A stretch of DNA of 64,000 nt from Planctomycetota bacterium (GCA_029259745.1 JAJDEO010000061.1:177726-241725); one strand, 5' to 3'. Numbered from the stretch's first letter, positions 9,423 through 19,000 are shown. Notes: generated by a model not told the origin, from the sequence alone. A program made the numbers and translations.

Positions 9423-10463
9423 TCAGCCCTCGAGCACGGCCGCCAGTGCCTTGCGGATGCGTGTCTCTTTGACGCCCTCTTCGACGCGGACGTCGCCGGG
9501 GGCGTGGGGGACGATGAGCGTGTGCTGACCTCCGGCGCGCTTCTTGTCGCGCAGCATCTCGGTGAGCAGGGCGTCGACGTCGCGGGCTGGTGGCGGGGGA
9601 CTCAGCGGGAGCTGCCAGGCTTTGAGACGCTCGCGGATCGTGGTCTCCAGCGACACGTTGTTCGCCGCGCGGGCCGCGCAGATGAGGCCGAGCGCGACGG
9701 CCTCGCCGTGGAGCAGCTCTGGCAGCGCGAGGGCCTCGAAGGCGTGGCCGAAGGTGTGTCCGAGGTTGAGGGTGCGGCGCGGTCCGACGTCGTGGAGGTC
9801 GCGGGTGACGAGGTCGAGTTTCGTGGCGAGGCAGCGCTCGATGATCGCACCGAAGTCGGCGACTGTCGCGTCGGTCCATGCGTCGTCGAGATCGAAGGCG
9901 AGGTCGAGCGCGAGGACCGAGTCCCAGGCCTCGCCGCCGGCGATCAGCGCCGTCTTCAAGACTTCCGCGAGGCCGGCGCGCACGTGGCGCGGGTCGAGCG
10001 TCGTGAGCGTGGACGGGTCGGCGACGACGCGCAGCGGTTCGTGGAACGTGCCGACGGTGTTCTTCCCGCCGCCGAGGTTGACGGCCGTCTTGCCGCCCAG
10101 CGCCGCGTCGACGGCGCCGACGACCGTCGTCGGTGCCGCGATCCAGCCGACGCCGCGGCGGTGCAGCGAGGCCGCAAAGCCCGCGAGGTCCGTCGTCACG
10201 CCGCCGCCGACGCCGAGCACGAGTCCGTCGCGGTCGATGCCCGCCGCGTCCAGCGCGAGCAGCAGCGCTTCGGCCGTCGCCCACGTCTTGTGCTCCTCGC
10301 CGGACGGGACGACGAACGAGGTGCGCGCATCGACGGCCGCGCCGATCGCGGGGTGCGCCGCGGCGGCACGTTCATCGGCGACGACGAACACGCCCGCTGC
10401 CGGCAGCTCGTGCAGCAGCGCCGCCAGTCGGCCGACGCCCACCTCGACCTGCGTGACGCTCAC
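9423..10463 (-). CDS. aroB: 3-dehydroquinate synthase
   Basis: A 346-aa AroB that converts DAHP to 3-dehydroquinate, the second step of the shikimate pathway, with NAD and a divalent metal. Diagnostic segments are LGVGGGVTTDLAGFAAS, PTTVVGAVDAALGGKTAVN followed by GGGKNTVGTFHEP, GLAEVLKTALI (metal-binding Glu) and LNLGHTFGHAFE with the downstream HGEAVALGL (metal-binding His residues). The length is normal. Its start overlaps the stop of the upstream membrane-protein gene by four bases. Confidence 0.95.
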   Translation of the reverse strand: MSVTQVEVGVGRLAALLHELPAAGVFVVADERAAAAHPAIGAAVDARTSFVVPSGEEHKTWATAEALLLALDAAGIDRDGLVLGVGGGVTTDLAGFAASLHRRGVGWIAAPTTVVGAVDAALGGKTAVNLGGGKNTVGTFHEPLRVVADPSTLTTLDPRHVRAGLAEVLKTALIAGGEAWDSVLALDLAFDLDDAWTDATVADFGAIIERCLATKLDLVTRDLHDVGPRRTLNLGHTFGHAFEALALPELLHGEAVALGLICAARAANNVSLETTIRERLKAWQLPLSPPPPARDVDALLTEMLRDKKRAGGQHTLIVPHAPGDVRVEEGVKETRIRKALAAVLEG

Positions 10464-11857
10464 ACGCCGCCCTCGGGAGCGACGTCCGCGCCCGGTGGCG
10501 TCTCAGGTGCGGGCTTCGGCTCGCCCTTCGAGAGCAAACCCGGGCGCGCGACGTTCTTGCGATGCAGACGCATGCGCCGCGTGCGGTTCTCGGCCGACTT
10601 CTTCTTGTCGATCATCGACCCGACGAAGAGCAGCGCGCCCATGATGACGAGCAGCGCGATGATCCCGTTGCGGATCATCGGCGTCACCGTGTCTGGTTTG
10701 GGGACGTGCTTCTCGAAGCGCTTCGTCACCACGGTCGCCGCCATGACGGGGCGGTTGATCGCGTTCTCGAAGGCCCAGCGCCGGTAGAACAACCCGTCGG
10801 CGTAGATGATGTCGCCCTTCTTCATGCCCACGGGTTCGTCGAGCGAGACGGCCAACGACATGCCCCCGAACTGGTTGTCGATCCAGACGTGCCACGCGAA
10901 GGGAATGCCGAGCGGGTTCTCACCGCGCGGGCCGAGCGGCACCATCTGCTTGTGCAGCAGCTTGCCGTAGACGCGCACGGGCTTGCCGCGAAACAGCGAG
11001 CTGTTCTGCATGAGCTTGACGGGCTCGGTCTCGTACTCTTCGAGGGAGCGCTCGGCGGGGAAGAACGACTCGATGTCGGTGTTCTTCACGTAGCTGATGA
11101 GCTTGTAGAAGAGTGGCTCTTCGAGCGGGCGCGTGGCGGCTTCGAGGTCGTAGTCGCGCAGCTCTTCGAGTTCGGTCGCCGGGAGTCTCGTGACGGCGTC
11201 GATGCGCCACGCCGACGCGACGAGCTCCTCGCCGATGATCAGCGGCCCGGACACGAAGGAGCGGTCGGGGCGCAGGCCCTCGTAGTGCTTCATGAAGAAG
11301 CCGCCGATGCGCACGATGTCGCCGGGGTTCAGGCCATCGGGCTCGACGACGCAGGCGAAGTGCCACGAGGCGCCAAACTCGTCGACGATCTCGCCGCGCC
11401 AGTGCGTCGGCCAGGGGCCCGCGAGGGTGTCGACCCAGACGAGTTCGCCGAGCACCCAGACGGGGTCGCCGCGATGCTCGGCGGGCGTGGCCGTCAGCTC
11501 GTCCCAGTTGCCTTTCTCGATGCCGAGCTGTTCGAGGTCGCCGTAGACCAGCTTGCCGGCCTGGAGCAACAGGTGCCGGAACGGTTCGGGCTCGAGCGTC
11601 GAGCGGTCGATGCGCGAGGTGTCGCGGACGCCGGCCATGATCGTCGCGTCGACGTTCGCGAGGACCTCACGGATGACGGGCTCGTCGGGGTAGTCGTAGG
11701 GCCGGCTGTCCTGTGGTGCGTCCTTCGTCGACGACGTGGTGAAGATCGCGGCCCCCAGCACGACGATCAGGAACGTGTAGACCCAGATCCGCCGTGTATC
11801 GGCCGACTGGCGGCGACGCGCGCGCTCGGCGGCATTGGCGATCGTGCTCTTGTCCAA
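10460..11857 (-). CDS. Conserved membrane protein with two terminal helices, function unknown
   Basis: A 465-aa protein with an N-terminal helix (VYTFLIVVLGAAIFTT), a long extracytoplasmic region, and a second helix near residue 405 (IIALLVIMGALLFVGSMI) followed by a basic, proline-rich cytoplasmic tail. The central part has two similar stretches, 'GDPVWVLGELVWVDTL...WRGEIVDE' and 'GKPVRVYGKLLHKQM...HVWIDN', each followed by a 'GDIVRIGGFF' or 'GDIIYADGLF' strand. They look like two OB-fold-like beta-barrels. I know no characterised relative. It is coupled to aroB by a 4-bp overlap. Confidence 0.75.
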   Translation of the reverse strand: MDKSTIANAAERARRRQSADTRRIWVYTFLIVVLGAAIFTTSSTKDAPQDSRPYDYPDEPVIREVLANVDATIMAGVRDTSRIDRSTLEPEPFRHLLLQAGKLVYGDLEQLGIEKGNWDELTATPAEHRGDPVWVLGELVWVDTLAGPWPTHWRGEIVDEFGASWHFACVVEPDGLNPGDIVRIGGFFMKHYEGLRPDRSFVSGPLIIGEELVASAWRIDAVTRLPATELEELRDYDLEAATRPLEEPLFYKLISYVKNTDIESFFPAERSLEEYETEPVKLMQNSSLFRGKPVRVYGKLLHKQMVPLGPRGENPLGIPFAWHVWIDNQFGGMSLAVSLDEPVGMKKGDIIYADGLFYRRWAFENAINRPVMAATVVTKRFEKHVPKPDTVTPMIRNGIIALLVIMGALLFVGSMIDKKKSAENRTRRMRLHRKNVARPGLLSKGEPKPAPETPPGADVAPEGGV

Positions 11858-11890
11858 GGGAGCTCCTGGGTGTGGGCGCGGGAGAGGGGG

Positions 11891-12601
11891 TCAGATCGCG
11901 GCGGTGGCGCGGCGTTCGGCTGCGGCCTGGACCATGTGACGGAACAGAGCGCGCTGTTGCGGCACGTCGGTCATCCGCTCGGGATGCCACTGCACGGCGA
12001 GCAGCGTCGGCCAGGCGCTCGCTTCATAGCCTTCGATGATCCCGTCGACACAGCGGGCCGTCGCGGCGAAGCCGTCCGCGAGGTTCGCGATGGCCTGGTG
12101 GTGGTGCGTATTGGTCGCGAAGTCACTGCCGAGCAGCTCGGCGAGGCGCGAGTGTTGCGCCGTCCGGACGGCGTGACGGCGGCGCAGGTCTGGGTCGCTG
12201 TGCGTGTCGTACGAGTCGCCGAGGTCGGGGATGTGCTGGGCGAGCGTCCCGCCGGCCGCGACGTTGAGCGTCTGCATCCCGCCGCAGATCGCGAGCGTCG
12301 GGGCGCGGGCCTCGAGCAGGGCGCGGCAGTAGGCCAGCTCGGCGGCGTGGCGCGCGGGGGGCATGATGTCCGTGGCCGGATGGCGCTCTTCGCCCCAGAG
12401 GGACGGGTCGAGGTCTTCGCTGCCGGTGAGCACGACGCCGTCGACGCGCTCGAGGATCTCGCGCGCGGCTTGCGTGGTGTCGACGAAGGGCAAGGCCACG
12501 GGCAGCCCGCCGGCCTCGTGCACGGCGCGCACGTACCAGGGGCGGATGACGGGGCCGCCGTCGTCGTCGGCGCTGCAGGTGATTCCGATGAATGGACGCA
12601 T
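11891..12601 (-). CDS. Class I glutamine amidotransferase, gamma-glutamyl-GABA hydrolase (PuuD) type
   Basis: A 236-aa stand-alone amidotransferase of the PuuD/peptidase C26 type. The nucleophile is Cys106 in LAICGGMQTLN, and the His/Glu of the triad are H206 and E208 in AVQWHPERM. DGVVLTGSEDLDPSLWGE is the family's oxyanion region. Relatives hydrolyse gamma-glutamyl bonds, for example in putrescine degradation. No puu genes are seen, so the substrate is open. A short IS-end-like repeat lies about 40 bp upstream of its ATG. Confidence 0.87.
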   Translation of the reverse strand: MRPFIGITCSADDDGGPVIRPWYVRAVHEAGGLPVALPFVDTTQAAREILERVDGVVLTGSEDLDPSLWGEERHPATDIMPPARHAAELAYCRALLEARAPTLAICGGMQTLNVAAGGTLAQHIPDLGDSYDTHSDPDLRRRHAVRTAQHSRLAELLGSDFATNTHHHQAIANLADGFAATARCVDGIIEGYEASAWPTLLAVQWHPERMTDVPQQRALFRHMVQAAAERRATAAI

Positions 12602-12638
12602 GGGCCGAGTCTCTCTGGCAGGCGATGTGTCGATCTAG

Positions 12639-12676
12639 CCTGCATTATTCACGGGGTTCTGCTCTGGTCGCATCTG
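12639..12676. repeat. Copy A of a degenerate IS-end-like repeat
   Basis: A 38-bp sequence beginning cctgcattattcacgggg resembles, mostly through transitions, the one at 62252-62290 beginning cccgcattgttcatggag. Both end in ggt(c/t)gc(a/g)tctg, and both sit just upstream of a minus-strand start codon. The opening 'CCTGCATTATTCA' recalls terminal inverted repeats of IS1380-type elements. No transposase or second end is present, so this would be a remnant at most. Confidence 0.35.
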
Positions 12677-12892
12677 AATCCTCGCTGCCTGCGTGGAAAC
12701 GCTTGTCAGCGAAGCCCAGTGATTCTCGATGAGCCACGAGGGCACGGGGTGCGTGACGCACGTCGAGCGAGTTTTCGACGTGCTGCAAGTCCGTACTTTT
12801 CGCGCCGACCGCGCGCGGACGCGCCGAGCGCCGGGAGTGCTACGTCGAACGCACGGGCGCGGGCGAGATCCGCGGGATGATAGTGTCGCGCC

Positions 12893-14107
12893 ATGGGCTC
12901 CGTGACACCGTTCCCAGGCCGCCGCCACCCGCTCGCTCCCTTCGACGATCTCGTGAATTTCGAGCGCAGCCGCGCGTTCCACGCCGGCGGCGTCGCCGTG
13001 AGCCTCGACCGCACGGCGGCCCTCTTCGCGGCCCTCCCGCCCGTCGATGCGCCGCCCTGGGGCGTGCACGTCACCGGCAGTGAGGGCAAGACGACGACCT
13101 CCACGGCCATCGCCGCCGGGCTCGAGGCCTGTGGGATCCGGACGGCCCTCTACACCTCGCCGCACCTCAAGGACCCGCGCGAGCGCTTCGCCTGCGGGGG
13201 CGAGCCGCTGAGCGACGCGATCCTGGCCGCAGCCGCCGACTCGGTGTCGGATGCGGCCACCGAGGCGGGTCTGACGCCGACGTGGTTCGACGCCCTCACG
13301 GCCACGGCGACGCTCGCCTTCCCGGCGGCCGGCGCCCGAGCCGCGGTGTGGGAAGTCGGCCTCGGCGGTCGTCTCGACTCCACGCGTCTCGTCGACGCGT
13401 CCCTTTGCGTGATCACCTCGATCAGTCTGGAGCACACAGCCATTCTCGGCGACACGACCGAAGCGATCGCAGCCGAGAAGGCGGGCATCTTGCGCGACGG
13501 CGTCCCCGTCGTGCTCGGGCCGGCGATCGATCCCGGCGCCCGCGGCGTCATCGAGGCCCGCGCCGCCGCGCGCGGCTGCGTCGTCCACTCCGTCGACGAG
13601 CTGCACACCGACCCGCTGGAGCGTTCGCGCGCGATCGCCGCGCGGGCGCTCGAGGTGGCCGGAGAGCTGCGTGGCTTCGAGGTGACGGCCGCGGCGCGCG
13701 CCATCGTCGCGGGCGTGGCTGTGGCCGGACGCTGCCAGCGCGTCGGACGTGTGATCTTCGACGGCGCGCACACGTTGGCCGCCTGTCGTGCGTTGGCCGA
13801 TCACCTCGGCGCCGGCGCGCTCGATGCGCTCGTCTTCGGCGTGACGGCCGGGCGTGACGGTCGCGCGATGCTCGCTGCGCTGGCGCCGGTCGTCCGTGCC
13901 GGCGGTGCGATCGTCGTCACGCGTGCTCCCGGTGCGCGTGGCCTCGACCCCGACGACCTCGCGACGGCGCTCCCCAACGATGCGCGGGTGCGCGTCGTCG
14001 ACGAGCCCGTCGCGGCGCTCGCTTCGACCGACGGCGTCGGAGACGTTCTCGTCGCCGGTTCGCTGCATCTCATCGGTGCACTCATCCCCGAAGACCAACT
14101 CCCATGA
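12893..14107 (+). CDS. folC: Folylpolyglutamate synthase / dihydrofolate synthase
   Basis: A 404-aa Mur-ligase-type enzyme that adds glutamate to dihydropteroate or folates in an ATP-dependent step. The P-loop is HVTGSEGKTTTSTAIAAG, followed by YTSPHLKDPRERF, the central WEVGLGGRLDSTRLVDAS and SISLEHTAILGDTTEAIAAEKAGI, and late VIFDGAHTLAACRAL, all typical of FolC. The family motif normally reads VTGTNGKGS, so the 'SEGKT' version is a variant, but the ATP-binding Gly-Lys-Thr is intact. The stop overlaps the next start by four bases. Confidence 0.9.
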   Translation: MGSVTPFPGRRHPLAPFDDLVNFERSRAFHAGGVAVSLDRTAALFAALPPVDAPPWGVHVTGSEGKTTTSTAIAAGLEACGIRTALYTSPHLKDPRERFACGGEPLSDAILAAAADSVSDAATEAGLTPTWFDALTATATLAFPAAGARAAVWEVGLGGRLDSTRLVDASLCVITSISLEHTAILGDTTEAIAAEKAGILRDGVPVVLGPAIDPGARGVIEARAAARGCVVHSVDELHTDPLERSRAIAARALEVAGELRGFEVTAAARAIVAGVAVAGRCQRVGRVIFDGAHTLAACRALADHLGAGALDALVFGVTAGRDGRAMLAALAPVVRAGGAIVVTRAPGARGLDPDDLATALPNDARVRVVDEPVAALASTDGVGDVLVAGSLHLIGALIPEDQLP

Positions 14108-17043
14108 GCGACAGCGCGCGCACGCCGCGGTTGGACGTCGCCACGCTCGCGCTCGCCGCCGGAGCGCTGGCTGGCTTCGCGACGATGCTCTTCGAACTCG
14201 GCTGGCTGCGCCGCGTCGGAGCGGCCTTGCCAGGGACGGTGCCCGCCGCGGGAGTCGTCGTGCCAGCCTTGCTCTTGGCGTGGGCCGTGGGCTCCGCGAT
14301 TGCCGGGCGCCGCGCCGATCGCGTGTCCTCGCCGCTCGCGGCTGCGGCACGCTGGTTCGCCCTCGCCGCACTGACGGCCTGGCTCGCACCGCGCGCGCTC
14401 GGCCTGCTCGCATCGCTCGTCCCCGACGGCACGCCGTGGCGGCGCTTGATCGTCGGCGCCGGGCCGATCCTGCCCGTCGGCTTGCTGCTCGGCGGTGCCG
14501 TGCCGCTCCTCGCGCGGGCGCGGCGTCGAACCGGGCTCGCGCCCGGGCGTGCCACCGGCATGGTCGCCTGTGCGGTCGGTGTCGGTGGTGCCGCGGGTGC
14601 GGCGCTGTTCGTGCCGACGTTGCTCTCCGAGTCGTTCGAGCCGACGAGCGTCGGTGTCGTGGCGTTGGTGCTGGCTGCGGGCGTGGCGGCGCTGCTCGCG
14701 CGCTTCGAGGGTGAGGCCGACGAGCGGCGCGCCGAGGAGGTCGTCGAGCGCGCGCCGGCGAGCCTCGGTCTCGTCCTGCTCGCGGTGTCGTTCCTGGCGG
14801 GCGCGCTGCTCGTCGGCGGACAGCTCGGTGCGTTGCGATTCGCGTCGCAGTTGCGCGGCGACAGCGTTGCGACGACGGCCGAGGTGCTCGGGGCGCTGCA
14901 CGTCGGTATGGCGCTCGGCGCGTGGTGGCTGGCGCGCGGGTCGCGCAGTGGCTCGGCGTGCCTGCGGGTTGCGTGGTTGCTTGGAGTTGCCGCGCTCGGA
15001 CTCGCTCTGCCGCTCGTAGCCTGGGACACCCTCGCCGAGCTCTCGCCGTGGAGCTGGTCGTTGGCCGTCGCAGGCACGCTCGGTGTCGGCGCCGGCAGCG
15101 TCGTCACGGCGGCGAGCATCGCGCGCACCCGCGGACCCGAGCGCTTCGGTTCCTGGGTGGGTGACCTCGGGGCCGCGTCGACGGTCGGCAGTCTGCTCGG
15201 CGGTCTCGTCTTCCTCGCCGTCCTCATGCCGGACCCGGGGCTCGGGACGCCCGGCGCCGCGCGGCTCTTCGTGCTGATCGGCGGGGTCGTGGCCATCACG
15301 CTTGCCCTCGGGGTCGCGTTCGCCGGCCGACGTGCCGACGGGCATGCCCTTGGTGTGCTCGGTCGCGCGCTGGCGGGGCTCTTCGCCGTGGTCGTCGGCG
15401 CCGGGCTGGCGTTCGTCGTACAGAGCGGCGAGCTCGTGCTGCCCTGGCGCTCGGCGCCCGATGACGCGGCGCTCGTCGCTCGGCGTGAAGGTCCGTATGG
15501 CGTCGTCAGTGTCGTCGCGACGACGGCGGGGGACACGCGTCTGAAGATCGACAACCGCTTCGGGCTCGGCGGGTCGACGTCGGCGATCGAGTGGCGCATG
15601 GGACGCATCGCGGCCGCCTTTGCGCCCGAGGCACGCAAGGCCGCGCTGCTCGGCATCGGCCGCGGTCACACACTCGGCGGTCTCGCGGAGGTGACACCGG
15701 CAACAATCGACGCCGTCGAACGCAACGGCGACATCCTGGCGCTCGAACTCCCGCTACCCCGCAGCGCCGACGCGGCCCCCGTCACCGTCATCCACGACGA
15801 CGCCCGTGCGCACCTCGCGGCACGCGCCGACACCTACGATCTCGTCGTCGGCGACCTCTTCTTCCCGTGGATGAGCGGCGCGGCGGAGATGTTCACCGTC
15901 GAGCAGCTTCTCACGGTGCGACGCTCGCTGACTGACGACGGCATCTACGTGCAGTGGCTGCCGCTGCACCAGCTGCCCTGGCGCGCGTTCGGTTCGATCA
16001 CGCAATCGGTGCTGCAGGTCTTCCCAGACGCGCGGCTCTTCGTCGCCCAGCCGCTCGCAACTCAGCCGCTCGTCGCGCTCGTCTGCGGCCTGGGACGCGG
16101 ACTGCCCGCCGGCGATGCGATCGACGCCCTCTACGCGCGGGCGCCTTCGCCGCTGGGGCCGAACGCGGCCGTCGAGCTACACGACCTCGCTGTCTGTGAC
16201 GCGTGGACGCTCGTGCAGCAGTTCGACGACCTGCCGCGGGTGACAACGAAACGCCCCGTGTCCGAGCTGTGGAGTTTGCGTCAAGACCACGACGAAGCCT
16301 TCATCGCGCGCACGAACATGCGGCTGCTCGCACAGCTCTCCCAGCCGCTCACGCCGGCCGACGTGAGCACGGGACGCACGGACGTCACGGCCGACATGGC
16401 GCGCGAGATCAGTCGCGAGTTGCGCGCGCGCTCGACGGCGCAGATCGCACTCCTCATCTCGCAGGCGGCGTCGCTGGCGCTCGTCGACAACCCCGAGATG
16501 CTCAAGGCTCAGCGTGACGGTCTCGAGCGCGAGATCGACGGCGCTTTGCTGGCCGGGTGGCGCGCCTTCCCGGGTCACTTCGGTTTGCGCACCGCGCTTG
16601 CGGCGCGCGCCACGGCCCTGCGCGATGCCGAGCGGCTCACGGTCGCGGGGTCGTTGCTCGAGGGCGCCCACCAGGTCTACCCCGATCCCGTCATCAGCGG
16701 ATTGCTCGGCGGACTGCTGCTGCAGCTCGGCTACGACGTCGAGGCCCTCGAGATCCTTGAGCAGAGTGTCGGCGAGACGTCGGTCACCGAGCTCGTGGAC
16801 CGCACGCTGCTCGTCAACTACGCAAGCGCCCTCGTGCGCAACGGCCGCGACGACGCCGCGCTCGACGTCTTCCGCCGCGCCCGCGCCGTCTACGGCAGCG
16901 CGCCGCTGCCGGCCCGCGTCGTCATGCTGCTCGGCATCCTCGAGGACGAGGCGGCTGCGATCGCGACAGCGCAGCAGCTGCTCGCCTCGATGGATCCCAC
17001 CGAGCCGTGGCGCGCCACACTGACGCGTCTCGTTGGCGGATGA
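14104..17043 (+). CDS. Membrane-embedded spermidine-synthase-like protein
   Basis: A 979-aa protein in three parts. Residues 1-450 hold about 12 hydrophobic helices of the MFS-like type found in polytopic spermidine-synthase homologues. Residues about 460-700 form a SpeE-like methyltransferase fold with KIDNRFGLGGS, AALLGIGRGHTLGGLAE, VIHDDARAHLAARADTYDLV and GDLFFPWMSGAAEMFT. The last 250 residues are helical and TPR-like. The key glycine motif is altered (GIGRGHT), so aminopropyl transfer is uncertain. It is coupled to folC by a 4-bp overlap. Confidence 0.82.
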   Translation: MSDSARTPRLDVATLALAAGALAGFATMLFELGWLRRVGAALPGTVPAAGVVVPALLLAWAVGSAIAGRRADRVSSPLAAAARWFALAALTAWLAPRALGLLASLVPDGTPWRRLIVGAGPILPVGLLLGGAVPLLARARRRTGLAPGRATGMVACAVGVGGAAGAALFVPTLLSESFEPTSVGVVALVLAAGVAALLARFEGEADERRAEEVVERAPASLGLVLLAVSFLAGALLVGGQLGALRFASQLRGDSVATTAEVLGALHVGMALGAWWLARGSRSGSACLRVAWLLGVAALGLALPLVAWDTLAELSPWSWSLAVAGTLGVGAGSVVTAASIARTRGPERFGSWVGDLGAASTVGSLLGGLVFLAVLMPDPGLGTPGAARLFVLIGGVVAITLALGVAFAGRRADGHALGVLGRALAGLFAVVVGAGLAFVVQSGELVLPWRSAPDDAALVARREGPYGVVSVVATTAGDTRLKIDNRFGLGGSTSAIEWRMGRIAAAFAPEARKAALLGIGRGHTLGGLAEVTPATIDAVERNGDILALELPLPRSADAAPVTVIHDDARAHLAARADTYDLVVGDLFFPWMSGAAEMFTVEQLLTVRRSLTDDGIYVQWLPLHQLPWRAFGSITQSVLQVFPDARLFVAQPLATQPLVALVCGLGRGLPAGDAIDALYARAPSPLGPNAAVELHDLAVCDAWTLVQQFDDLPRVTTKRPVSELWSLRQDHDEAFIARTNMRLLAQLSQPLTPADVSTGRTDVTADMAREISRELRARSTAQIALLISQAASLALVDNPEMLKAQRDGLEREIDGALLAGWRAFPGHFGLRTALAARATALRDAERLTVAGSLLEGAHQVYPDPVISGLLGGLLLQLGYDVEALEILEQSVGETSVTELVDRTLLVNYASALVRNGRDDAALDVFRRARAVYGSAPLPARVVMLLGILEDEAAAIATAQQLLASMDPTEPWRATLTRLVGG

Positions 17044-17212
17044 TGGACCCGTAGACGACGCGCTCGAATGCCCTTCGAAGTGTGCTCTTCCATGATCATG
17101 GCGGCTTCCTCGGCCTCGCCAGCGCGCGGTTTCCCTTTGTCGAGTGACTCCTCGACGCGCGTCGTGCAGATGGAGCCTTGCAAGGACGGCAGAGCGCGGC
17201 GACGATTCGTGG

Positions 17213-18970
17213 ATGCGTGCCCTGATCGATTTACCTCGCGGAGCTCTCGTCGCATCCGCGCTCGTCGTCGCCTTCACCGTGTCGGCGTGTTCGCCGAGTG
17301 GCGACGTCGACAACCTGCCCGCGCCGACGGCGGATGCCGCGAGTGTGCCGCTCACGCCGCGCTTCTCCGACGACCCGCAGGCCGATGGGTGGGAGAGCGA
17401 ACACTTCAGTGAGCTCGTCTCGAAACGCTTGAAGCAGATCGGCGCTGCGATCAGCGGTGGTGACGCTGTCGAGGCCTGGATCGCGAGCGACTTCGTCGGT
17501 GGTGCGTTGCGCCCTGACACGCTGGCGCGCGCCTTCGAGAGCGCGCCGTTCGTCGTCGAGCGGGGCGCTGCCGACGATGGTGCAAGCGCGCAGGGCCCGA
17601 CAGGTTTCGCGGCGCAGCTGTCCGCGCTGCGCGAGGCGTTCGACACGAGCTCGCCGATTCGCGCCGAGTTCAAACTCTTCGACATCCAGCTCGGCGACGA
17701 CGCGGTCACCACCCGCGCATACGTCGCTCTCACGGGAACGAGCGCCGACGGGCCACGCGAAGAGCACGTCACGTGGCGCGCGACCTGGAGTCGAGCCGAG
17801 CCTCTGCAGCTACGTTCGCTTCACCTCGAAGACTTCGAACGCACCACTCTCGCGGCGCGCGACGAGCCACTGTTCGCCGACTGCACCGAGAGCCTGGTCG
17901 GCCGACGCCTCGCCGACGACGAGCTCCTCGGCCACGGCCTGCCGCACTGGTACGTGCGCATCCCCGCGTCACTCGGTCAGAGCCCGCTCGGCTATCACGG
18001 GCTTGCCGTGGGCGACGCGAATGGTGACGGGCTCGACGATGTCTACGTCTGTCAGCCAGGCGGGATTCCGAACCAGCTCTTCGTGCAGAACGCCGACGGC
18101 ACGGTCACCGAGAGTGCGGCGAGTTCGGGCGTCGATTGGATGGAGACGACGACGAGCGCGCTGTTCATCGACATCGACAACGATGGCGACCAGGATCTCG
18201 TCGGGGCGACGACGCCGTTGATGGTGCTCGAGAACGACGGCATCGGGCGCTTCGAGGGGCGCATGCTCTTGCCCGGCCCCGGGATCCCGACGTCGCTCGC
18301 GGCGGCCGACTACGACAGCGACGGCGACCTCGACGTCTTCGTCTGCTACTCGTCGAACGAATCACCGATCCCCTACCACGACGCCGAGAACGGTTCGCCG
18401 AACGTGCTCTGGCGCAACGACGGCGACTTCGCGTTCGAGGACGTCACGACGGAGGTCGGGCTCGACGAGAACGGCACGCGCTTCAGCTTCGCGGCGGCCT
18501 GGGAAGATCACGACAACGACGGCGACCTCGACCTCTACGTCGCCAACGACTACGGCCGCAACAACTTCTATCGCAACACCGACGGTCGCTTCGAGGACAT
18601 CGCGCCGCAGGCCGGCGTCGAGGACATCTCGGCCGGCATGGGCGTGACGTTCGGCGACTACGACCACGACGGCTGGATGGACCTGTACGTCAGCAACATG
18701 TTCTCGTCGGCCGGCAACCGCATCGCGTATCAGCGCGACTTCAACCCCACGGCATCGCAGAGCGAGCGCTCGGTGTTCCAGCGTCATGCGCGCGGGAACT
18801 CGCTGTTTCGCGGGAGCGCCGACGGGTTCGAAGACATCAGCGTCGAGTCGGGTGTGACGATGGGGCGCTGGGCCTGGTGCAGCCTGTTCGTTGACATCAA
18901 CAACGACACGTACCAAGACCTGCTCGTCGCCAACGGCAACGTCACGAACGAGTTTCCGGACGACTTGTGA
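17213..18970 (+). CDS. CRTAC1/FG-GAP lipoprotein, part before the in-frame TGA
   Basis: These 585 codons form the front of a longer protein that appears to continue past the TGA to 20389 in the same frame. The ATG at 17213 gives a signal peptide ending in the lipobox TVSAC, so the product should be a lipoprotein. From residue about 260 there are calcium-loop FG-GAP/VCBS repeats: DANGDGLDDVYV, DIDNDGDQDLVG, DYDSDGDLDVFV, DHDNDGDLDLYV, DYDHDGWMDLYV and DINNDTYQDLLV. The seven-bladed propeller and ASPIC/UnbV end expected of CRTAC1 proteins are not complete at the stop (NEFPDDL-stop). Either the TGA is read as selenocysteine or the gene is broken. Confidence 0.85.
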   Translation: MRALIDLPRGALVASALVVAFTVSACSPSGDVDNLPAPTADAASVPLTPRFSDDPQADGWESEHFSELVSKRLKQIGAAISGGDAVEAWIASDFVGGALRPDTLARAFESAPFVVERGAADDGASAQGPTGFAAQLSALREAFDTSSPIRAEFKLFDIQLGDDAVTTRAYVALTGTSADGPREEHVTWRATWSRAEPLQLRSLHLEDFERTTLAARDEPLFADCTESLVGRRLADDELLGHGLPHWYVRIPASLGQSPLGYHGLAVGDANGDGLDDVYVCQPGGIPNQLFVQNADGTVTESAASSGVDWMETTTSALFIDIDNDGDQDLVGATTPLMVLENDGIGRFEGRMLLPGPGIPTSLAAADYDSDGDLDVFVCYSSNESPIPYHDAENGSPNVLWRNDGDFAFEDVTTEVGLDENGTRFSFAAAWEDHDNDGDLDLYVANDYGRNNFYRNTDGRFEDIAPQAGVEDISAGMGVTFGDYDHDGWMDLYVSNMFSSAGNRIAYQRDFNPTASQSERSVFQRHARGNSLFRGSADGFEDISVESGVTMGRWAWCSLFVDINNDTYQDLLVANGNVTNEFPDDL

Positions 18971-19000
18971 AGTTTCCTCTGGCGGCAGGTCATGTCGCAA
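18968..19000 (+). promoter_or_regulatory. In-frame TGA followed by a SECIS-like hairpin
   Basis: After the TGA (18968-18970), bases 18982-18987 (gcggca) pair with 18993-18998 (tgtcgc): six pairs including one G-U, around the loop GGTCA (18988-18992). Seventeen bases separate the TGA from the loop. Bacterial SECIS models ask for 16-37 bases, a stem of at least four pairs, and a G in the first two loop positions, and all three hold. A pair T18980-A19000 can extend it past one mismatch. A shorter competing hairpin (ctg/cag around gcgg, 18979-18988) is also possible. The role is inferred. Confidence 0.5.

Noticed and set aside
13801..15669. A 622-aa minus-strand frame, and a similar one at 12635-14413
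   Set aside because: Both are antisense to folC and the spermidine-synthase-like gene and rich in Arg/Glu/Asp without any recognisable domain.
18968..18992. Frameshift as the cause of the break in the CRTAC1-like gene
   Set aside because: Both parts are in the same frame, and the sequence continues directly after the TGA; no shift is needed.
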